Shown here: positions 24,521 through 37,243 of the stretch, piece after piece | Numbering within the stretch: position 1 is the first letter of the stretch | Layout of the letters: every line of letters starts with the position of its first letter | Assembly (NCBI GenBank): GCA_017979445.1 | Contig: CM030705.1 | Span: 15,269,040-15,333,039, forward strand | Direction of reading: 5' to 3' | DNA length: 64,000 nucleotides | Origin: Akebia trifoliata | Taxonomy: Eukaryota > Streptophyta > Magnoliopsida > Ranunculales > Lardizabalaceae | Position numbers and translations under genes: made by a program | Notes under the pieces: generated by a model | Databases searched by the model: none | What the model saw: the letters and a program-made list of their open reading frames with translations, nothing else | Told to the model about the DNA's origin: nothing

Positions 24521-24811
24521 ACTAACCCATTGTTTTATCTCTCTAGGTCCATTTGAGTAAGTTCAATTTTGGTTTTGTATGTTAGATTACAAATTGATGT
24601 CCGATTACATGAAGGGCCTAGAGATATGAGCCATCTGAGGGCAATTCTTGAGAGGGTTCTTTGGAATAGTTGATCGATCCATCTTACTTTCTGATACAAC
24701 TAAATTAGATACATATAATTTTACATAAATTTTAAGGTGAGTTTGTGGGCATAATGTTCCATCACATTTTTGATAATTTTGTACTGAAGTTCAATTCTCT
24801 TAGGCCATTAT

Positions 24812-24934
24812 CACAACATGAAAAAAGCCCGTCAAATTAATGGAGGATGGGATAAATTAGTGCCATCAAATCTGGGGAACATCAAAATAATTAGTTGGCT
24901 TTGGCCAGTCGAATTTTTCAGTTTTCATGTAGTG
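24812..24934. mobile_element. Short MITE of the CACTACATG family, reverse orientation
   Basis: 123 bp from CACAACATGAAAAAAGCCC to CAGTTTTCATGTAGTG, flanked by TAT on both sides (24809-24811 and 24935-24937). It is a shortened M-family element with a clear 3-bp target duplication, which supports CACTA ancestry. Confidence 0.6.
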
Positions 24935-24937
24935 TAT

Positions 24938-25680
24938 ATCATCTAATTGGGCTTTTTCAATGAAAAAGCAAATTTGATCACAACTTGATTGGTAGCTGAA
25001 CTTGAAGGTGATGAAAGTCTTGATATAATCGACTTGACAAACAGATCCATAGTGCGTGATGCAAGTAAAATTCTTGATTCTTTTGGAGTGATCATAACCA
25101 TTAAATAACGAGGTCTGGAGAAGCCAGAAGACTTTGATAAGAATTGATCATGGACCAATTTGTGGGCCTCAACAAACATACAGCAGCATACCGACACATG
25201 ATCACTTTTAATAACGATTTCAGAATAAGGATTGGATCGAGAATGAACTCTGTATGGGGAAGACTTTGCTCCACTATTTTAGACTTGTTTCATTGATTGG
25301 TTACATAATCACATTCACAGTGATCTAGGAAAGTTGATTGGATCATTTTGGAGTTGATTAATATTCAATCCAAGGTGGGTTGTGATCATATCCAAAAGAA
25401 TTGGAACTAGAAACTAGTTATGGATCATATGAGTTGAGTTGGACATGAACTAGCCCCTCCCATGCCCAGCTTCTATAGAAAAACTAGGATATGGACATTG
25501 GGTATGAATTTATTTAGAGTAATGATTTTATGTGGATGTGCAATTGTGCATCCCAAGAAAAGAAAATCTACGATTCTGTCAGAGTATGTCAGGGGCAGGG
25601 GGAGGGGTCAGAAAATCATGATTCATTTATTTATGCTGGGTTATCATTTGGATTAGATCTTTCCATATTTACTTGGTTAA
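24938..25680. other. Intergenic spacer, no gene seen
   Basis: AT-rich noncoding DNA that differs from unit 1 at the matching place. The 84-codon minus-strand frame at 24943-25197 has no recognisable domain and is absent from the other units. Confidence 0.5.
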
Positions 25681-25686
25681 TATGGA

Positions 25687-26086
25687 GGGTCCCGTTCAGC
25701 AACAAACATTTTGACAAACATTTTGGCAAAACATTTTAGAGGTTTTGGAATGGGCTGATTTTTGGTGAGGATGATCTCTACGGTGAGGAGATCATCCTCA
25801 CCAAAAATCAGCCTATTCCAAAACTTCTAGCCCCAGTTTACAAGTTGAAAAATCATGGATCGTCCATTTTTTGTAAACCATTTTTGATGGGGTTAGAGAT
25901 TTTGGAATGGGCTGATTTTTGGTGATGATGATCTCCTCAGTTAGAGGTTTTGGAATGGGCTGATTTTTGGTGATGATGATCTCCATGGTGAGGAGATCAT
26001 CGTCACCAAAAATCAGCCCATTCCAAAACCTCTAACCCATATTTTGAAAAATGTTTTGCCAAAATGTTTGTTGTTGAACATTTCCC
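25687..26086. mobile_element. Double-hairpin MITE E1 with a 9-bp target duplication
   Basis: Exact 9-bp flanks TAATATGGA at 25678-25686 and 26087-26095. The corresponding site in unit 1 (about 9920-9935) is empty. Terminal inverted repeats run GGGTCCCGTTCAGCAACAAA / GTTGTTGAACATTTCCC. Inside are palindromic modules built on GGAATGGGCTGATTTTTGGT separated by a spacer. No coding capacity. A 9-bp duplication fits Mutator-like elements. Confidence 0.82.
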
Positions 26087-26095
26087 TAATATGGA

Positions 26096-26894
26096 TACCC
26101 CATTTTGTATCTGTCTAACTTGTTAACTCGTGTCCCCATTAATTATAATAAGCAACGCTTTTAGTAGTATTTCCAGAGTCGGTCTTGGGCATTCGAGACC
26201 ATTTTTTTTTATTTTTACCCACAAAATCTAGGAAAATGGACATCTCAACTTGTGAATAAAAATTTTAAATCAGAGGATTTAGAGGGGAAATCTAGACAAA
26301 ATTGGGGATTGTTGGCCTACTCCAACAACTTGTTGTGTGTTGGAAATAAGTTATGCCATTAGCAACCTTGGTACTAAGACATTGTTATTTGTTTTATAAC
26401 AATTTGGGCAGAACATTCATATTCATACCCATGATCCATTCCAAAATCAGAATCATTTTTTTAAATTATTAAACATGATTCTAAATAGACTGAATGATTC
26501 ACCGTGATTTAAAGCAACCTAAACATATTCTTATGGTTAAAGATGCTTTGAAACCAACTAAATATATATATTCTTATATCATTTGCATTATTCAAAAGCA
26601 ATTGGATACCTATATATATAGGATTGCACACAATCCAACGGTCATAGATTCTCCCTGTTACAAATCATGCGTAACTTAAAACCTTTAAATTATTACAATG
26701 ACCTCCTTACGTCAATTTTTGTGAAATTACTTAGACATCCCCATCAATTGTTTAAAAAAAAACCATCAATTTTTTAACCCAATCTTCTTCAAGTATCTAC
26801 AACTCTCTCTCAAACCTTTCTTCTTCGTCATTTTTTCCTCTCTCTCTCCCTCTCGCAACTCTCTCTTTTAGATTTCTCTCAAGAGAAACCATCT

Positions 26895-26933
<39 letters not shown>

Positions 26934-28300
26934 TTGATTTCTCTTGAGAAGGAACTCACTCCTTTCAATCGCGTATGTTTTCTTAACATACCCTTACCTA
27001 TTTTGTCTTCGAGTAAAATAGACAAGGATGTGTCACTGTTTTACATAATAAGTGTTTATTTACATTATAAATAGTTTTTTATATATAATAAATGCTAAGT
27101 ACATTTTAGTCTTGTTTACTATAAATGTTTTGCAATTAATACAAACAAACATTTATCATATAAAATACCAATATACCATAATTTTTTTTTATTGAAGACA
27201 AAAAGATTGGGTATTATTAAAAAATGAATGTAGTGGATAATGCTAATTTTCACATGAGTCTTAGATGTTAGAGTTTTCCTTTAAAAATAATTTTTTAATA
27301 TTAAATATTTTTTTTTCACAATAATATTATTTATAAATGACAAACTTGGAACCCAATCATGCATTTTCAACGTAAGTCAACCAGGTTAACAAATTGACCT
27401 GATGAGTTTGTTTTATTGAGTTTTGAGGGTTACTCACATCAATCCAATCAAGTAAAGTTAGCTTGGCCAAATTTGAAGGAGTCAAACTAATAGTGGGAGA
27501 GTTCAATTTGGATTTTCCAACTTGTAGTTCTCATATATGTGGGAGTACCACAATTGTTTCTAACTTGAAGTATTTATTTAGGGGTAATTTTGATTAAAAT
27601 TTACCAAATTTACAATTCACAGCCTAGAATCATGTTTGGTTGGTATTATTATTTCTTAAATTACTTAACCATATCATAACAATATAAAGTGGCGTGATAT
27701 ATAGAAGTGGTTTGAGACCATGAAGGTCACTATGGTAATAACAATTAGAATTGTAAGTTTCACCCTTTTATTTGTTATATTTAAATAAACCCACTAAACT
27801 TCACTTGAAATTACAAATAAACCCCCTTTTAAAAAAATACCTTTACACATGTCACCTTATTAATGGATTAAATTAATGAATACAATATTAAAGGGTTGAG
27901 ATCCGTTGACTCCTAAGAATGAATCGTGACAAAAAACACATAATCCCAACCCTTTGAATACAAAATTCAATGATTAAGATTTATAAGTATTTTGATAACA
28001 CAAATCTCAAAAATACTTATCCCAAAGATAAATTTCAACCATTAGATTTTACATTTAAAGGGTTGGGATCATGTGATTTTTTCACAAGACATTCTTAGGA
28101 GTCAAGGGATCTTGACTCGGTATTAAGTCTAGTAGACACTACTTTCTAATTAATTGAAACATAACTATAAATATATATTATTAATTCATTTACTTAATAT
28201 TTAATTATCGATATTATATGTTATGATTATTAGTTTTTTCAGGGTGTTACGTATGGACCCACTGAGGTAGTTCCTTCGCCAAATTTGACCCACACAAAAC
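26096..28300. other. Duplicated intergenic spacer of unit 2
   Basis: Matches 9935-11890 of unit 1, with (CT)n at about 26898-26925. An extra block at about 27730-28030 is not present in unit 1. No gene seen. Confidence 0.6.
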
Positions 28301-28557
28301 TATGGACAAAAGTACTTGATCTGTCTCACTCAATATTTGACCAATTTCTTCTAAAAAGTTATTATAATACTTTTTGAATACTTGGCTGACAAGAAATGTT
28401 TTCTCGGTTGCAATAAGGCGTCGATCCTTCAATATTAACTCTTATAGGATGATGTATATAAATTAAAGCTACCCATAACAGATACACAAACACATCAAAC
28501 AAGAAAGAAAGAGAGAGAGAGAGAGAGGGATGGAAATTATTAAGGAAGATGTGGTGA

Positions 28558-30260
28558 GCTTAACTAAATCCAAGTAAGGTCCAACATTTGAAGAGTGAGA
28601 AAGGCATGGTTTTAAATCTCGTCCGAGACCGAGATGACCCATCCTATATGTCTCGGTCTCGGTCTCGTCCACCACAGGGATGGCTTGATAAGTCAAACGT
28701 ATCCCACTAGTTTTTAAAACGGATTGAACAATTTACACAAAAGTTGATCACGTTTTAGGTCAACATTTATAATTTATACACTTAGTCGTTTTGCTGTTTG
28801 GTCTTATAATTTATACATGCAGTCTTTTTCGTTGTCTTTTCTTAGACATCATTTATTTTATCCTTGAAATCTGAGAAATCCTTGGCCACATCTACTTGAG
28901 GTGTGGATACCAAATTTCTTATATCAGCACCTCCTTTTTAGTTTTTCTGTTGAAAGGGCCTATGATGGTCTATAAAGATTGCTCGACATCGTTTGATTAT
29001 ATCTTCTATGATAAAAGTTCTTGCAAGTCTGAGGCCTCTTTCAGGAAAAGAAAAATTAAAAAAGTGGTGTGTTGACTTAGTAAGGGAATTTTTTTAGTCG
29101 TGATAATCCGACCTAGTAAGGGAATTCTTAGACATCATTTATTTTGTCCTTGAAATCTGAGAAATCATTGGCCACATCCACTTGTGGTTTGGATACAAAA
29201 TTTCTTATATCTTCACCTCTTTTTTTGCTTTTCTGTTGAGAGGCCTATGATGGTCTGTAAAGATTTGCTAACATTGTTTGATTATATCTCCTGTAGATGC
29301 TAGTTTTCACTCTACCTCCAGATGCTCTTCCTTCTTTTAGAAGCTCGACTGGACCTGCAAATAAGTCCATTCCGACGATCAAGTTAGATTCTGTAATAAT
29401 TTCTTTTGTGTGTCTTACTCTATCTTTTCAGAGAAAGGTAGAAAGATCCAACCCCCTTCTTCATCTATAGAGACTCCCCTTTATAGGGATTTCATTGATC
29501 GTTTTCTGTCCTATCCCCTGAGGTGATTCAAAGTAGTTTACTTACTCTCTAATGTGTCAGTTGCAGGGATAGTTGCAACTGCTCTGACAATCCTGGAGTA
29601 ATCAGAACTGATCTGACACGGTATGAGTTGTCAAAGCTGTCAATCAATAGCACATCTGTCAGATCCATCTTACCGATCCACACTAACCTTTGATATCTAC
29701 GGAGCACTTTATCCGAGCTACTTGATGGGTTGGTGGTGTACGCTCGAGCTGAGCATCCATGCGTCCGAGCTTCAAGTCCATGCTTCCGAGAATCGTTCGA
29801 ACCACATGTCTAAATCCAAAACTTTCCCCCCACATCTTCCATGATTGAAGTTTTTACAAGTCTGAAGCCTCTTTCAGAAAAAGAAAAAGTGGTGTGTTGA
29901 CCAAGTAAGGGAACTTTTTTTAATCATGATAATGTGATGCCCTCCCATCCCCCTATGCCTCCATCGTAGAATAATTTTTTTTTTTTTAAACCTTTTGCAG
30001 TGCAGCTCAGGGTGGTCAGTTGCTCCGATCAAGGCTGGTTTTAAATTAAACGATGTCGGCAAATCTTTGCATATCATCATAGGCCCTCTCAGCAGAAAAG
30101 CAAAGAAAGAGGTGCTGAAATAAGAAATTTGGTATCCAGACCTCAAGTAGTTATCGCCAAGGATTTCTCTGATATCAAGAACAAAATAAATGATATGTCT
30201 AAGACTTAACAGAGAAAAGACCGCGCGTATAGATTTAAAACCATGCCTTTCACTATATGC
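28558..30260. mobile_element. Transposon with long inverted ends in exon 1 of copy C
   Basis: Same element at the same insertion point as 12097-13800, so it was in exon 1 before the block duplicated. To its right, 30260-30490 (shared with unit 1) leads through (AT)n into intron 1 of the gene at 30496. Confidence 0.6.
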
Positions 30261-30886
30261 TCATTTGTTTAAATTCTACTTTTGTGTAAATTGTTTAATA
30301 AAGAGAAATTTTGTGATCAACTTTTGCCGGAATTTCGATTCTGGCTCACTGATCATTTTAATTTCCAAAACATGAACAATGAGATTATAGGTTTTTCAAG
30401 TGATGATCTCGTAGGTTTCAAGTGACTGTCTCGCAGGTTCGCTACTTTATTACATAAATCAATGACATTGTCATTTTGCAATATATATATATATGTACTC
30501 CAATATAAATTAAAAAAGGGTCGTGACGTGACAGACTCAAGCATCGGAGATGTGCATTCCTCAAGATCCACAACCGTGCTTACCCATAAAAAGGTGCAGG
30601 TTTGTATCCCGAGTAATGCAAATCTAAGGTCCCCGAGCCTATCACATCAGGGGTGCCGATTGAGTATCCCATGTGCCTAAGTCAGATTATCACATTCATT
30701 AAAAAATATGACACAAATTCCATAATAATAATAAAAAAGTCATAAAATTTGATATAGAGGCACGTGGATACAAATGTAAATAAGATAACTGTATACATTA
30801 TATTGTTTTATATGCCTTTACATGGTGCATATCTAAGTCCTCCTAACTAATATCATAACTTGTCACTTTGGTGAAATGTCTCTCAG

Positions 30887-30949
30887 GGCGATCGTTACCA
30901 ATGTTGAAGCTGGAAGTGTGCATGAAGCTTCTCTTACTGGTCCTCAAGC
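30887..30949 (+). pseudogene. Copy C exon 2
   Basis: 63 nt with AG acceptor and GTAAGT donor. The frame is intact, and four residues are changed relative to copy A (F to V, T to S, Q to H, E to Q). It shows that copy C diverged from A and B well before A and B diverged from each other. Confidence 0.85.
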
Positions 30950-30994
30950 GTAAGTGAACCATTTCTACTCATTACCAGTACTCATCATTATATA

Positions 30995-31430
30995 TAGGGC
31001 TTTCAATGGGCCGGTGCGGTTCTTAAATGAACCAGCCCTAATAGGCTCTTAAAATCCTAGTCTAAACACAGACTGTTTAAAGTTCGGGCTGGGCCAAATA
31101 ACAAAATGTCTAGATCCAAGTCCGGCTAACAAGGTTTCGGGCCTCTATATGGGTTGGACCACTCTGTAAATTTTGCATATGTTTTTTTTATTATAAAATA
31201 TTAAATATATAGATTAACAAGCAACCTGATGGGCCAGGAACCCGTCACTAAACATGAATTGGGCCATGCTGGACAAGTCCAATACATAAATGAGCCTAAA
31301 TAACTACAATAACCAAATGACCAAACCCAGTCCAGGCCAGGTTGGACCATTCTAAATTGCGGCCACGTTAACAACTGCTACAAGGGCGTTTTTATTATTT
31401 AAGTCCACAAATGGTCAGCTGGCTGAAAAG
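30995..31430. other. Insertion in intron 2 of copy C, unidentified
   Basis: About 430 bp absent from introns 2 of copies A and B, starting within GGGCTTTCAATGGGCC. It is rich in GGGCC-type words and has no reading frame. Probably a degraded mobile element. Confidence 0.4.
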
Positions 31431-31491
31431 AGTGTTCCGCGTGGCACTATTGTATATTGGTACAGCCAATGAAGAATGTGTAATTATAAAA

Positions 31492-31872
31492 GCACCCTAT
31501 GAATTAATAAGGACAACCCAAATCGTAGCCAATTTTTTTTTATCTTATATGGGTAAAAGATTTTGAAATGAGCAAATTTTTTGTGATGATGATCTATATG
31601 GTCTAAAGATCATTCTCATCAAAAATTAGCCCATTCCAAAACTTCTAACCACGTCAAAAATGATTTCTAAAAAAAAAAAAAAATGGACGATTTACGGTTA
31701 TTGAACTTGTTTTGATGACGTTAGAAGTTTTGGGATAGGCTGACTTTTGATGAAAATGATCTCCTCATTGTAGAGATCATCTTCACAAAAAATTAACTAA
31801 TTCCAAAACTTTTAACTTATATAAGTCAAAATAATTTGGCCATGATGTGGGTTTATTAATTTGTGGGGTGCC
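31492..31872. mobile_element. Double-hairpin MITE E2, old copy in intron 2 of copy C
   Basis: Recognised by two degraded palindromic modules (about 31560-31645 and 31720-31810) around a spacer, and by terminal repeats GCACCC...AATTAATAA / TTATTAATTTGTGGGGTGC. It lies in a roughly 700-bp block (31460-32158) absent from copies A and B. Confidence 0.6.
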
Positions 31873-32382
31873 TATATACTTATCTATGAGATATAAGAGG
31901 TAATATTCTTTTAAGTATAAGGGCATATTTGTCCGTGCCCCAAAAAACGAAGGGCATACTTGTCCGTGCCCAAAAAAAATGAAGTGCTTGCCGCTTCAAC
32001 TCTTTTTTTCAGAATCAAAATAACGTTGAATTTTTTTCACTTATTTTCAACAATAAGCATTGAAAGTATGAAGTAAATAAATATGCTATTTTGACAAAAA
32101 AGTGTTAATTTTTTTTTCCAGCAATAAACGTTGAAAAATAGTGCAAACAAACACCGCCTTACTGTTTTATAAAATAATGAATTTTTCCCCATTTATGTAA
32201 AATGTTTTAATTCCAAAAATGGCATATTTACCATTTTTATATTAAAATAAATAGTGCTCCAAAATGGCAATTTCACAACAACCAAAAAAAAAAAAAAAAA
32301 AAGTCGACCTTTTTGAGAATTTGGTTTAGTAACTCTTGATTAGCCTGTCTAAAAGTCAAAGTCAAATGATTGGTAAATGCAG

Positions 32383-32555
32383 AATTGGAGCTAGGCCAGT
32401 ACATAGGAAAACCTTACAAGAAGCTCCTGCAACAGAATTGCCAATCGAAACCATTCGCTTCTCATCAAAGCTAAGTTCAATTCAGCCCCCACACACAAGA
32501 CAGCTCAACCATCACTATCCTACGCCTAGAGGATGGTACTATCATCAACACTAAG
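32383..32555 (+). pseudogene. Copy C exon 3, frameshifted
   Basis: 173 nt against 172 in copies A and B. One extra base lies in the run CCCCCAC at about 32485, after SSKLSSIQ. Splice sites are kept (GCAG / GTGAGT). Confidence 0.85.
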
Positions 32556-32856
32556 GTGAGTAAGGGGTAATGGAATTCATGTAGCCTCATAAATATAAAA
32601 TTTTCTTTTGACCATATTTTTGAATGTTAATATGATATAAAATATGTATATATATATATAAGGGAATTGGGTTTGCTGACCTGATAAACTTACCCAAACC
32701 AAACCAATCGAAAAAAATAAAATAAAGGTAAGAGCCATGATCTTGATCCCACAAATGTAGGGTTAGGCTAAAAAATTGGGATTGGACCAAGGCCTAACAA
32801 TGCTTAACTCTACTCGCCCTGCCCGTCAGTATATCTTGTATGTGTATATTATGTAT

Positions 32857-33065
32857 GGGTGGTGTTCAAGGGCCAACTTTTTGGCAAAACATTTTTCAAA
32901 ACATGAGTTAGAAGTTTTGGAATGGGCTGATTTTTGGTGAGAATGATCTCCTCACCGTATAGATCATCCTCACCAAAAATCAGTCCATTCCAAAACTTCT
33001 AACTCATGTTTTGAAAAATGTTTTGCCAAAAAGGTTGCCAAAAAGTTGGCCCTTGAACGTGACCC
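32857..33065. mobile_element. Single-hairpin MITE E3 with a 9-bp target duplication
   Basis: 209 bp flanked by ATTATGTAT at 32848-32856 and 33066-33074. Intron 3 of copies A (5016-5024) and B has the single uninterrupted site. Termini GGGTGGTGTTCAAGGGCC / GGCCCTTGAACGTGACCC. It has only one palindromic module, a minimal form of the E family. Confidence 0.85.
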
Positions 33066-33676
33066 ATTATGTATAGTTAGATGCTTTATAATGTAATAAA
33101 TAAATAAATAAATAAAATGTATGACAAAATAGAGAATTTTTTAGTATCCTCTTCAATCGAAATTAGGTTTATGAACCTTGATTGAAAGTTAATGTCCCTT
33201 GTTTTATGAATTGACTGTGAAATTTTGATTTTATTCGAGTTTTGATTTAGTAATTTAAGCTGTTGAAGGATATTTTTAATGAAATTAAATTTTCACCATC
33301 AATTCATCAAGAAAAACGACCTTAACTCTCAACCAAGGGGGTAAACCTAATATTGCCAATTTTGCAGGGGTGTTACTAAAATACTTTACAAAATAACAAG
33401 TTTTCCTTCAAATCAAACGATATTTTTATTTATAAAATCAATCCAATCTCGATCCAATTATGTTATGATGGATTTGGGCTTAGTCGTCTTAGATCCTTTA
33501 AAGCAGGTTTTGGCTGAGCAGCAAACCCGACCTAAATTGGCACATTGGGCTAATGATGTTAAAGCATCGTTGAAGGAATGGGATGCCCAGTTTTATGCTA
33601 CACTACCTTAGTCTCTATGTGAGCTTACACAAGGTTTCTTTTTTTCAAATCAGCGACAGATTTTGATTGGGTGTGG

Positions 33677-34454
33677 CAATCCTTTGCCGCAAGATTTTCT
33701 AATTCAGTCAATTGGGTTTAAATAAGTTTATTCTTCAATGATTCTTGTTCTTTGCGTTTGCGACAATCATTTGCTCGATGTCCAGGTTTGTTTCACACAT
33801 AAAAATTTCCCTTGAATCTTTTAAAATCCTTTCCTTTAGGATCCTGACTATCTTGATTGGAGATTTTCCTCTTTTTATTGTTGATGTTTGACTTATGCCT
33901 TTTATCCCCTACAACATTGGCCTTAAATTCTATAGAGTGATTTCCAACTCTTTTTTCACTCGAACGGTTGTTTTCTTCAATTATAAATCTTACAATCAAG
34001 TCTTCAATCTTCATTTCTTTACGTTTATGATTTAAATAGTTTTTCAAAATCTTTCCATGATAGAGGTAATTTTTCGATTATACATGTCAACTAAAAAGTA
34101 TCATTAACTATCATGCCTTCTATATGAATTTCATGTAGGATAATTTGAAGATATTAGACTTGATTCATAACAACCTTGGAATCCATCATTTTAAAGTCAA
34201 GAAATTGACCAACAATGAATTTCTTCGTTCCAACATTTTCTTTCTTGTATTTTTTATCTAAGGATTTCACAGCTCTTTTGCAGTTTGGATTGTACTGTAT
34301 ACACTATACAATGTGTTGTCCAATTCATTAAGGATGTAATTTCAGCATATGAAATCAGAATGTTTCCAAGCATCGACATCAACAATAATGGTCTTGTTTA
34401 TTTCGTTCTCTTGCATAACCGGAGCATCCTCAGTTAGAAATTTGGTTAAATTTA
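33677..34454 (-). pseudogene. Copia gag (UBN2) remnant, downstream part
   Basis: Read on the minus strand it encodes recognisable Copia gag pieces: [29 protein letters not shown], then KRKEMKIEDLIVRFIIEENN and a basic region before a decayed zinc knuckle. Several stops and frame changes are present. It ends abruptly at about 33677 in exon 4 of copy C. The upstream part of the same gag lies beyond the CACTA element (42810-42911). Confidence 0.82.
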
Positions 34455-34527
34455 TACTACAACATTTTTGACCTACAGCGGCGTTTTATAACAGCAGATC
34501 ATTTTATCCGCCTATATATATACATAC

Positions 34528-34616
<89 letters not shown>

Positions 34617-34617
34617 T

Positions 34618-34997
34618 GGACAGCGTTATTACGACCCCCATTACGACCCCCTTTGCGACTCACCGTTTGTCTTATATGGGCAAAAATATTTGGAATGGGC
34701 TGATTTTTTGTGAGGATGATCTCTGTGATGAGGGGATCATCCTGGCAAAAAATCATCCCATTCCAAAACTTCTAACCCCATCAAAATTGATTTACAAAAA
34801 TTGGACGGTCTGTAATGTTTTAACAAAAATCGGACGGTCTAGAAGTTTTGGAATGGGATGAATTTTTGCCAGGATGATCTCCTCACCATAGAGATCATCC
34901 TCACAAAAAATCAGCCAATTCCAAACATTTTTGCCCATATAAGACAAAACGGTGTGTCGCAAAGGGGGTCGTAATGAGGGTTGCAGGAACGCGACCC
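34618..34997. mobile_element. Double-hairpin MITE E4 nested in the Pack-CACTA
   Basis: 380 bp between (TA)n runs. Termini GGACAGCGTTATTACGACC / GGTCGTAATG...GCGACCC, with long arms of ACGACCCCC repeats. The internal modules GGAATGGGCTGATTTTT and spacer are those of the E family, but the terminal arms are unlike E1 or E3. Confidence 0.78.
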
Positions 34998-35017
34998 TAT
35001 ATATATATATATATATA

Positions 35018-35920
35018 TATTGCAGCGGATAATTCTATCCGCCGCGATAGATACCCCCGCAAACGCCTATCCTGTATATTCAATTCCTATAGCAGCGGAA
35101 CAGTTTATCAGCCGCTACAAAACCCAATTTTCTTTTATATAAAAAATTTGGTTTAGTGAGTTTTGCTTATAAATTTTTTTAATTTAATATAGCAGTTGAT
35201 TGGAAAATCTGCCAGTAAAAAATCAATTTTTTTTTAAATATAAAAAGTTCAGTTAATGTATTGCTCTTTATCAATTTATTTTAAATTGAATATAGCGGCG
35301 GACTACCATATCCGCCACTATAAAATGAATTTTTTAGATATTTAGTGAAAATTGAATATAACAGCGGATTAATTTATTCGCCACTAAAAAATCAATTTTT
35401 ATTTTTTACTTTTTTAGTATAAAAAGTTATGTTAATGAGTTGTTCTTCATCAATTTATTTTAAATTGAATATAGCAGCGGATTATTATTTCCGCCGCTAC
35501 AGAATGAGTTTTTTTTAAATATAAAATATTTTATTTTAGTGAGATTGAATATAGCAGCGGATTAATTTATCCATCGCTATAGGGACTAGCAAAAAAAAAA
35601 ATTGTATGTATATTTTTGCAGCGGATCCTTTTATCAGCTCCTATAGGACCTATGTATTGGGCAAAAAAAAATTTCCATCCAATTTATTTGCAGCGGATCC
35701 TTTTATCCGCCCCTATAAGACCTATGCATTGGGAAAATTTTTTTTTCCATCCAATTTATTTGCAGCGGAACCTTTTATCCGCCCCTATAGGATGTGTGCA
35801 TTGGGAAAAGAAATTTTCCATCCAATTTATTTGCAGCGGATCCTTTTTCAGCCCTATAGGATGTATGCAATGGGAAAAAAACAATTTTTATGTGTAGCGG
35901 ATAAGAAAAGCCGTCGGTAA
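35018..35920. repeat. Subterminal repeats of the Pack-CACTA, left side
   Basis: Palindromic units of the form AGCAGCGGAT...ATCCGCCGCTA, the last four (about 35619, 35690, 35762, 35834) in tandem with a 71-72 bp period. The open frames here (35606-35920) only reflect the repeat period. Confidence 0.75.
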
Positions 35921-36748
35921 AAAAATACTTAAAAAAAATTTGACGAAGAGGAAGTCCGCGATTTTTCTTCCCTCTCGTTTCGCTATTACAAGCCGTTTCT
36001 CCAAACTAATTTTAGACGAGGAAGATCGAGTGAAAACCATTTTAATCTCACATTCCAACAGGAACGAACAAAACAGAACGAGCCCTAAAGCTTGAGAGAA
36101 ATTTTCACCTTCAATTTTGTCATCTTCGATTTCTCCCATCTCCAATCGCTCACCATCTTCGATTTCAAACCCTAACGAAGCTCATTTTTTATCCTCACAA
36201 AACCCTAACAATCTCTCATCTTCGATTTCAAAATCCTATATGAAATCAGGTATTTCAATTTTATTTCTTCCATCTTGATCTCGTTACACAGCGAGGAGCT
36301 ACTTAGAAGGAGCGAGTGAGGATCCTCTGCCGAAGAGCCCTAAAAAATACTCTAATCTTCTTCTGATCCACCATTTTCATCAAAATCCTATTTGAAATCA
36401 GGTAAATCATCTGTTCTATCAAGATGTAAGCATTTAATCCCTCTTTGATTTATAATTCTTCTGTGTGTAAATCTGATGTATTTTTCAAATTTAATGTTTT
36501 TTGTTTTTTGTTTTTTGGTGCAATTAGTTAGAGTTTTAGGTCAGTAACAAGATTCATCTTTTAAAATCTAATAATGTTTCAATAATCACATAAGGATTCC
36601 ATTTATTCATTTATTTTTTCTCTGCAAATTTTGTGTTTTTTTTCCCCAATTTTATGAAGAAAAATAAAATCTGTGAGTCAGAATTTTAGATCAGTAATGG
36701 TTCATACTATACAATCTAATATTGTTCCACAAATCACACAAGAATTCC

Positions 36749-36789
<41 letters not shown>

Positions 36790-36888
36790 TTGAAGTTAGA
36801 CTTTGAGATAAGTAATTTTACAATCTAATAATGTTCCAACATTCACTTAAGAATTCAAAGAGAATTAAAAATTTCCACATTGATTCAG

Positions 36889-37003
36889 GTGGAGTGACTT
36901 CCATGGATGACTTCTTGAAGGAATTCTTTCCAAAAGTTTATAGGAGGAAGCAACAACATCTCCACGAAACGGATTACTGTAAATATAATAACCAGATTCT
37001 TCC
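36889..37003 (+). pseudogene. Captured STP hexose transporter exon fragment
   Basis: After an AG acceptor at 36888 the frame reads GGVTSMDDFLKEFFPKVYRR, then KQQHLHETDYCKYNNQIL. This is the start of exon 2 of plant sugar transport proteins (STP family, first extracellular loop after transmembrane segment 1). The similarity stops after about 38 codons. It is a fragment without function as a transporter. Confidence 0.85.
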
Positions 37004-37047
37004 GCTGTGTTTGCATGTCAACTATTGGTGGAGGAAGCAACAACATA

Positions 37048-37243
37048 CAACTATTGTATGTCAGCATCCCTGATGTGGTGAAGGAATCAGCCTCTTTACA
37101 TGTCTTTGGATTTAGGAAAACCTTCAACTCTACAGAAGGAGCGTGGTTCTTTGTTTGGACAGGGCATTCTGACTTCTAACGGAGCAATATGGGCCCATCA
37201 AAGGAAAATCGTAACTCCAGAGTTTTACATGGAGAAAGTTAAG
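37048..37243 (+). pseudogene. Captured cytochrome P450 (CYP714-like) exon fragment
   Basis: The frame LYVSIPDVVKE, then after a frameshift MSLDLGKPSTLQKERGSLFG and QGILTSNGAIWAHQRKIVTP EFYMEKVK, matches the region around the C-helix (WxxxR, here WAHQRK) of CYP714/CYP72-clan P450s. It ends at a GT donor (37244). The haem-binding region is not present. Confidence 0.85.

Larger units (their letters stand above)
15930..30480 (+). repeat. Tandem duplication unit 2
   Basis: Second copy of the block at 2740-14030: gene B, 3' flank, next exon-1 stub and the inverted-end transposon. It is longer because of the LINE, the 400-bp MITE, a small MITE at 24812-24934 and extra DNA near 27730-28030. From about 15700, upstream similarity extends to copy D (62761-63424) but not to copy A. 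Confidence 0.85.

Noticed and set aside
33793..34047. Minus-strand 84-codon basic protein
   Set aside because: It is a piece of a decayed Copia gag, not a host gene.
35606..35920. Repetitive 93-104 codon frames, looking like a repeat protein
   Set aside because: The period equals the 71-72 bp subterminal repeat of the CACTA element; noncoding.
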